Part shown: in pieces, positions 59,824 through 64,000 of the stretch | Numbering within the stretch: the first letter of the stretch is position 1 | Layout of the letters: each line of letters starts with the position of its first letter | Made by a program: the position numbers and the translations under genes | Assembly: GCF_965219715.1 (NCBI RefSeq) | Contig: NZ_OZ244785.1 | Span: 3,348,001 to 3,412,000, forward strand | Source of the DNA: Bacterioplanoides sp965219715 | Lineage (GTDB): Bacteria > Pseudomonadota > Gammaproteobacteria > Pseudomonadales > Oceanobacteraceae | DNA length: 64,000 bases | Reading direction: 5' to 3' | Notes under the pieces: model-generated | Told to the model about the DNA's origin: nothing | The model's input: the letters and a program-made list of their open reading frames with translations, nothing else | Databases searched by the model: none

Positions 59824-61851
59824 GTGGTCGATTTAAGCCAGCTCAACCCCCGCCAACGTGAAGCCGCCAAATATATCGATGGCCCACTGCTGGTACTTGC
59901 AGGAGCAGGCTCGGGTAAGACCTCGGTAATTACCCGGAAAATTGCTTACCTGATTGGTAGCTGTGGTATCAAACCTCACCATATCGCAGCGGTAACCTTT
60001 ACCAATAAAGCCGCGCGAGAGATGAAAGAGAGGGTTGGCTCGCTGGTGGGCAAAGGCGGCGCCAAAGGGTTAACCGTTTCTACCTTCCACAACCTGGGTC
60101 TGAATATTATCCGATTTGAGCATAAAACCGCGGGCTATAAGCCGGGTTTTTCGATTCTCGATCAGGACGACTGTAAAAGCATTATCCGCGACGTGATGCA
60201 CCGTGAGCACGGTGATGACGGCGATATGATTGATATGGTGCAGAACGCCATCTCCAATCTGAAAAACGATCTGTACGAGCCACAACAAGCGCTGGAGATG
60301 GCCACCAGTCCGCAGGAAATGATGATCGCCCAGACCTACGAGGTCTATCAGCGTATGTTGAAGGCGTATAACGCCGTCGACTTCGATGACCTGATCATGG
60401 CGCCCACTCTGCTGTTTATGAAACACGAAGACGTGTTAGCGCGCTGGCAGAAAAAAATCCGCTACCTGCTGGTGGACGAATATCAGGATACCAACACCAG
60501 TCAGTACGAACTGGTAAAACTGCTGGTGGGTCACCGTACTGGTCTGACCGTGGTAGGTGACGATGATCAGTCGATTTATGCCTGGCGCGGTGCCAAGCCA
60601 GAAAACCTGTCGTTACTGAAAAAAGATTTCCCGACATTAAAACTGGTGAAACTGGAGCAGAATTATCGTTCCACCGGCCTGATTCTGAATGCCGCTAACC
60701 AGGTAATTGATAACAACCCGCACGAATTTGAGAAAAAACTCTGGTCGGACCAGGGTTATGGCGATCAGATCCGTATTCTTAAATGTCGCAACGATGAAGT
60801 GGAATCCGAACGTATCGCCACGGAAATTGTCGAGCGACGTTTGCGCTACGGCGGTGGTTACAAAGATTTTGCCGTGTTGTATCGCGGTAACCACCAATCG
60901 CGTGCGATTGAAATGAAATTGCAGGCCTACCAGGTACCGTACAAATTAAACGGCGGTCAGTCGTTTTTTGGCCGTAACGAAATTAAAGACATCATGGGTT
61001 ATTTACGCTTATTAATTAACCCAAGTGATGATGCCGCTTTCCTGCGGATTATTAATACCCCACGGCGTGAAATTGGCCCAACCACCATTGAAAAGCTCAG
61101 TGAATATTCCACCATGCGTGGTATTTCCATGATGTCAGCCACCACCGAGATGGGACTGGAGCAGGTGTTGATGCCAAAAGCGATGGATCGTCTTCGTCGT
61201 TTTGGTCACTGGCTGGAAAACATTACTAAAAATGCTTACACCGATGATCCGGTGGCGGCAATTAAAGAAATGATTTCTGACATCGATTACGAAGGGTATT
61301 TATTACAGAATTCCGGTACACCGAATCAGGCTGAACGACGCATGAAAAACGTCTGGTTCCTGATTGATTCGATTACCAAAATGATCGAAAAAGCCGAAGA
61401 AGAAGGTGATGAAGTCACCATCGAAGATGCCGTCGGTAAATTAATTCTGCGCGACATGATGGAACAGCAGGAACAGGAAGACGAAACTGATCAGGTGCAG
61501 TTAATGACCTTGCATGCGTCCAAAGGTCTGGAATTCCCTCATGTGTATATCATGGGTATGGAAGAAGAGCTGATGCCACACCGCAACAGCATCGAAGCCG
61601 ACACCATCGAAGAAGAACGACGGTTAATGTACGTGGGGATTACCCGGGCAAAACGTACGCTTGCGTTAACCTACGCCGGTAAACGTCGTCAGTACGGTGA
61701 AGCGGTATCAACCACTCACTCACGCTTCCTTGATGAATTACCACCAGATGATATTACCTGGGAAGGCCGCACCGAAACGTCGGAAGAAGAACAGAAGCAA
61801 CGTGGACAGGAAACCTTGTCGAGCTTACGTAATATGCTGGCTGATTTTTAA
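59824..61851 (+). CDS. rep: ATP-dependent DNA helicase Rep
   Basis: GTG 59824 (AGAGGA six bases upstream) gives 675 residues, close to E. coli Rep; an ATG at 59788 has no ribosome site. It is a superfamily 1A helicase with Walker A GAGSGKT (27-33), motif Ia TFTNKAAREM, DEYQDTN (motif II), GDDDQSIYAWRGA (III), QNYRST (IV), a late MTLHASKGLEF (V) and VGITRAKR (VI). It unwinds 3' to 5' and clears proteins from replication forks. It lies between the EAL gene and a convergent lipase-like gene, with a bidirectional terminator after it. Confidence 0.97.
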   Translation: MVDLSQLNPRQREAAKYIDGPLLVLAGAGSGKTSVITRKIAYLIGSCGIKPHHIAAVTFTNKAAREMKERVGSLVGKGGAKGLTVSTFHNLGLNIIRFEHKTAGYKPGFSILDQDDCKSIIRDVMHREHGDDGDMIDMVQNAISNLKNDLYEPQQALEMATSPQEMMIAQTYEVYQRMLKAYNAVDFDDLIMAPTLLFMKHEDVLARWQKKIRYLLVDEYQDTNTSQYELVKLLVGHRTGLTVVGDDDQSIYAWRGAKPENLSLLKKDFPTLKLVKLEQNYRSTGLILNAANQVIDNNPHEFEKKLWSDQGYGDQIRILKCRNDEVESERIATEIVERRLRYGGGYKDFAVLYRGNHQSRAIEMKLQAYQVPYKLNGGQSFFGRNEIKDIMGYLRLLINPSDDAAFLRIINTPRREIGPTTIEKLSEYSTMRGISMMSATTEMGLEQVLMPKAMDRLRRFGHWLENITKNAYTDDPVAAIKEMISDIDYEGYLLQNSGTPNQAERRMKNVWFLIDSITKMIEKAEEEGDEVTIEDAVGKLILRDMMEQQEQEDETDQVQLMTLHASKGLEFPHVYIMGMEEELMPHRNSIEADTIEEERRLMYVGITRAKRTLALTYAGKRRQYGEAVSTTHSRFLDELPPDDITWEGRTETSEEEQKQRGQETLSSLRNMLADF

Positions 61852-61865
61852 GTCTCTCTGAATTG

Positions 61866-61910
61866 AAAAAGCCGGTAGCGACCCTGAAACGGATCACTAC
61901 CGGCTTTTTT
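61866..61910. terminator. Bidirectional terminator after rep
   Basis: AAAAAGCCGGTAG and CTACCGGCTTTTTT pair over 13 bases around an 18-nt loop. The A- and T-runs allow termination of both rep and the convergent lipase-like gene. Confidence 0.93.
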
Positions 61911-61923
61911 ATTTAGAGATGTA

Positions 61924-63774
61924 TCAGTCGTTTACTACCTGATCAATCCAGCGTTTCATCGCCTGAATCGAATCAATGCGGATAAAGCTGGCATGGGCTA
62001 GAATCCGGTCCAGTAATCCACCGGTTGGAATTAACGGCTGGGTTTGTACCAGGCCATAACCGTCTTCATAGTCATCGACGTTACGCAAATGCCCGACGTC
62101 TTTAATCCGTGAATTTAATAACGGCAGGTCGGCAATTTCGGCTAACACTTCAGTCGAGCGATTAAACACCACTTCGTCACCCAAACCGTACTGCACAATT
62201 AACGGCCGTGCGTCACGCGCACGAATTGGATTACGAATATAGTGGGCAAAGTTAATCGCATCGGATTGATCCACATATTGCTGCAGGGCGTGCATAAATA
62301 ATGCGGCTTCACCAGCGGTGGCTTTGGACGGAATCATATTTTTAAAGCCAAACGAATCAAACAGAGTTGAATGGGTCAGAATATTACTTAAACCCACACC
62401 GGTAACCTGCAAAAAAGCGCTGTTTAATTGCGGCGCTACGGCCACAAAACTGGTGCCTAATACACCCCCCATCGATGTGCCTTGGTAATGAATCCGCTCA
62501 GGGTCGATATCCGGAGAATTTAGTCCACCGGAATAAAAGGTACGATTCCACCAGTTATTTTTACCCGGTACCACGTTGAGACTTGACAGCGATGTCTGAA
62601 TCGCCCTGGCGACGGAAACCATATCCAGTGTGGACTGCGTCATCATTCCGGCGACGCGGTTCAGTTGTTGTGGATTTAAAATGCTGCGGATATCGCCGTC
62701 ATCATCATCCGCACGGGAACCGTGGTTCGGCTGGTCGATCACCAGACTGGCCATGCCTTTCTGAGCATTCGGATAGGCCACCGTCAGTAACAGGGACTCT
62801 TTATTGGTGCCTAAGCCGTGGCCATAAATACTCACGGGTGCAGAGCCATGGCGGCTGGCCATCGGCAACATCAAAATAAAATCGGCCCAATAGTCGCCGG
62901 TTTTGTCGTTGGCATTAATGTCGACTTTACCGTTGCTCTGGCGAAAATCACTTAAACGAATCTGACCTTTAACCGAAGCCGCGTAAGGCCAGACATTAAT
63001 TGGCGTGGTTTTTAAATTACGCACCGGGTGGTCATCGGCCATCACAATATCCACCAGATCAAACAAGCCCTGGTTATTATTTGATTCATTGCGGGTGCTA
63101 AATTCAGTGAAGGTTACTACCTGATTCGGGTCGATACCCAATTGTTGGATTTTATCCAGTGAGCCAGCCAGTTGTGGATAATTTTCAGGTTGTTGCAGTA
63201 GCGAAGTCATGCCGGTAACCGGCGCGATGGCATTGCCATTATTGTCGGTTAAATCACGGGTCACCAGCGCGATATAATTCTGGGAGAATTCAAAACGGCT
63301 GCGTGGAAAAATCTCAATAATATGAGCTTTTTCAGCGAAGCGGTCATCCAGTGCATATTGATACCGTGCCGGGCGAATCGGCACTTCGGCACCGGTACTC
63401 AGGTTAAATACCTTAACGCTGTTGCCGCCATCCAGCGGGATACTTTGGTTATCAAAGTCCTGACCGACTTCCAGCATAATGGGCGCGGCGACCGAGAAGC
63501 CGTGGTTAGCTGCAAAGATATCCGGCGATGCCAGATCTCGTACCTGAGCTTCAGCCTCGGCCGAAAATAACGTGCCTTTTAAATCGACCACCAGTCCGGT
63601 GGGGGACTGACTATCGGCGCGGCTATAAAAGTTACTGGGGAATGGCATCGCACAAGTGGTCACTGCCAGCGGGTGGCAGGTCTGACTGGCGTGTGTACTA
63701 ATGCTGAGTACCATCAGTGTTGCCAGTAGCGTGAAGGTTTGGAGAGCCGTATTCCTTAAGGGCGTGTGGTTCAT
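61924..63774 (-). CDS. Secreted lipase/esterase-like alpha/beta hydrolase
   Basis: ATG 63774 follows AAGGAT. The 616-residue product has a Sec signal (hydrophobic 13-27, cleavage near THA-S) and a CHPLAVTTCAMPFPSNFY N-terminus like the bacterial virulence-factor lipase N-terminal domain (PF12262). The alpha/beta hydrolase core shows the oxyanion segment SIYGHGLGTNKES, nucleophile Ser434 in YQGTSMGGVLG, a candidate Asp in GLGDEVV and His in VGHLRN. It is probably exported and acts on extracellular lipids or polyesters. It is not a lipoprotein: no Cys lipobox is present. Substrate unknown. Confidence 0.83.
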   Translation of the reverse strand: MNHTPLRNTALQTFTLLATLMVLSISTHASQTCHPLAVTTCAMPFPSNFYSRADSQSPTGLVVDLKGTLFSAEAEAQVRDLASPDIFAANHGFSVAAPIMLEVGQDFDNQSIPLDGGNSVKVFNLSTGAEVPIRPARYQYALDDRFAEKAHIIEIFPRSRFEFSQNYIALVTRDLTDNNGNAIAPVTGMTSLLQQPENYPQLAGSLDKIQQLGIDPNQVVTFTEFSTRNESNNNQGLFDLVDIVMADDHPVRNLKTTPINVWPYAASVKGQIRLSDFRQSNGKVDINANDKTGDYWADFILMLPMASRHGSAPVSIYGHGLGTNKESLLLTVAYPNAQKGMASLVIDQPNHGSRADDDDGDIRSILNPQQLNRVAGMMTQSTLDMVSVARAIQTSLSSLNVVPGKNNWWNRTFYSGGLNSPDIDPERIHYQGTSMGGVLGTSFVAVAPQLNSAFLQVTGVGLSNILTHSTLFDSFGFKNMIPSKATAGEAALFMHALQQYVDQSDAINFAHYIRNPIRARDARPLIVQYGLGDEVVFNRSTEVLAEIADLPLLNSRIKDVGHLRNVDDYEDGYGLVQTQPLIPTGGLLDRILAHASFIRIDSIQAMKRWIDQVVND

Positions 63775-63926
63775 ATTGTGATCCTTTTTATTATTAACAG
63801 TACCGGAGACTGCGAACTTCCAGGCTGTTAAGACTTGATCACAACGGCGGTTTCGCCAGGTGATGTTGAGCCAAAAGACGGCTTGTCTTCAAATAGCTCG
63901 GGCGGATTTGCTACTATCCCTATGAG

Positions 63927-64000
63927 ATGACGCATTTGAGCCAGCCTGTAGCTATGACCCCTGATAATCCGGATATTCAGCTTTTTCTGTCCGCTCTGGA
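63927..64000 (+). CDS. Truncated CDS at window edge, possible Xer recombinase start
   Basis: Two in-frame ATGs (63927 and 63954) open a frame running off the window: MTHLSQPVAMTPDNPDIQLFLSAL. The segment PDIQLFLSAL resembles the N-terminal helix of XerC/XerD core-binding domains. Only about 24 codons are visible, so the assignment is weak. The ribosome site is not clear for either start. Confidence 0.35.
   Translation, partial: MTHLSQPVAMTPDNPDIQLFLSAL

Overview
The window looks like a stretch of chromosome from a free-living marine gammaproteobacterium of the Oceanospirillales/Pseudomonadales type. The gene order of several blocks matches what I recall from Pseudomonas (bactofilin-erpA-anmK-M23 peptidase-tyrS-rRNA; yggT-proC-yggS/pilT-pilU; an EAL phosphodiesterase next to rep). 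The rRNA leaders and tRNA spacer are also gammaproteobacterial. The species is not identified. No prophage, IS element, integron or CRISPR array was seen.

Layout. 1-4690: a membrane coiled-coil protein, bactofilin, erpA, a small exported protein, then anmK and an M23 murein hydrolase on the minus strand. 4837-17177: tyrS, then two complete rRNA operons in direct tandem. The first has three stacked promoters and tRNA-Ile/tRNA-Ala in its spacer. The second has one visible promoter and no spacer tRNA. 17178-20369: intergenic REP-like elements and a three-gene minus-strand unit of a DyP-type heme peroxidase with two paralogous proteins of unknown function. 20503-27165: topB, yggT-proC-yggS, and the twitching motility ATPases pilT-pilU. 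27271-36061: a MarR regulator with paired operators, an unusual amidohydrolase-fold protein, fadH, and a five-gene acyl-CoA dehydrogenase/SDR/APH-kinase/phosphatase/SDR operon that fits 4-hydroxyacyl-CoA catabolism. 36205-36715: a cyclic-di-GMP-I (GEMM) riboswitch followed by a small exported protein. 36768-45785: a minus-strand cell-surface polysaccharide cluster (Kdo-transferase-like protein, glycosyltransferases, O-antigen ligase/polymerase, APH-type kinase, NTP-transferase/HAD fusion, phosphoethanolamine transferase). 45867-50569: the S-adenosylmethionine cycle (ArsR-methyltransferase regulator, metK, ahcY, metF) in one orientation. 50729-64000: a 51-residue Cys-containing ORF, a metallo-beta-lactamase-fold lipoprotein, an SMP-30-like protein, a subtilisin-like lipoprotein, yifB, a small membrane protein, an EAL phosphodiesterase, rep, a secreted lipase-like protein and the start of a truncated gene.

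Connections. Cyclic-di-GMP appears at least twice, as a riboswitch sensor and as an EAL enzyme, on a chromosome that also encodes type IV pilus retraction motors. The fadH/ACAD region suggests use of unsaturated and hydroxylated acyl chains. The methyl-cycle genes appear to be controlled by an autoregulated SAH/SAM-type repressor whose 28-bp operator covers the -35 box. The strongest candidates for new biology are the DyP peroxidase with its paralogous partner pair, the riboswitch-controlled small exported protein, the phosphoryl-decoration genes in the polysaccharide cluster, and the repeat family built on paired RTCCNTG half-sites 13 nt apart.

All calls come from reading the sequence and from recalled family knowledge; no database search was run.
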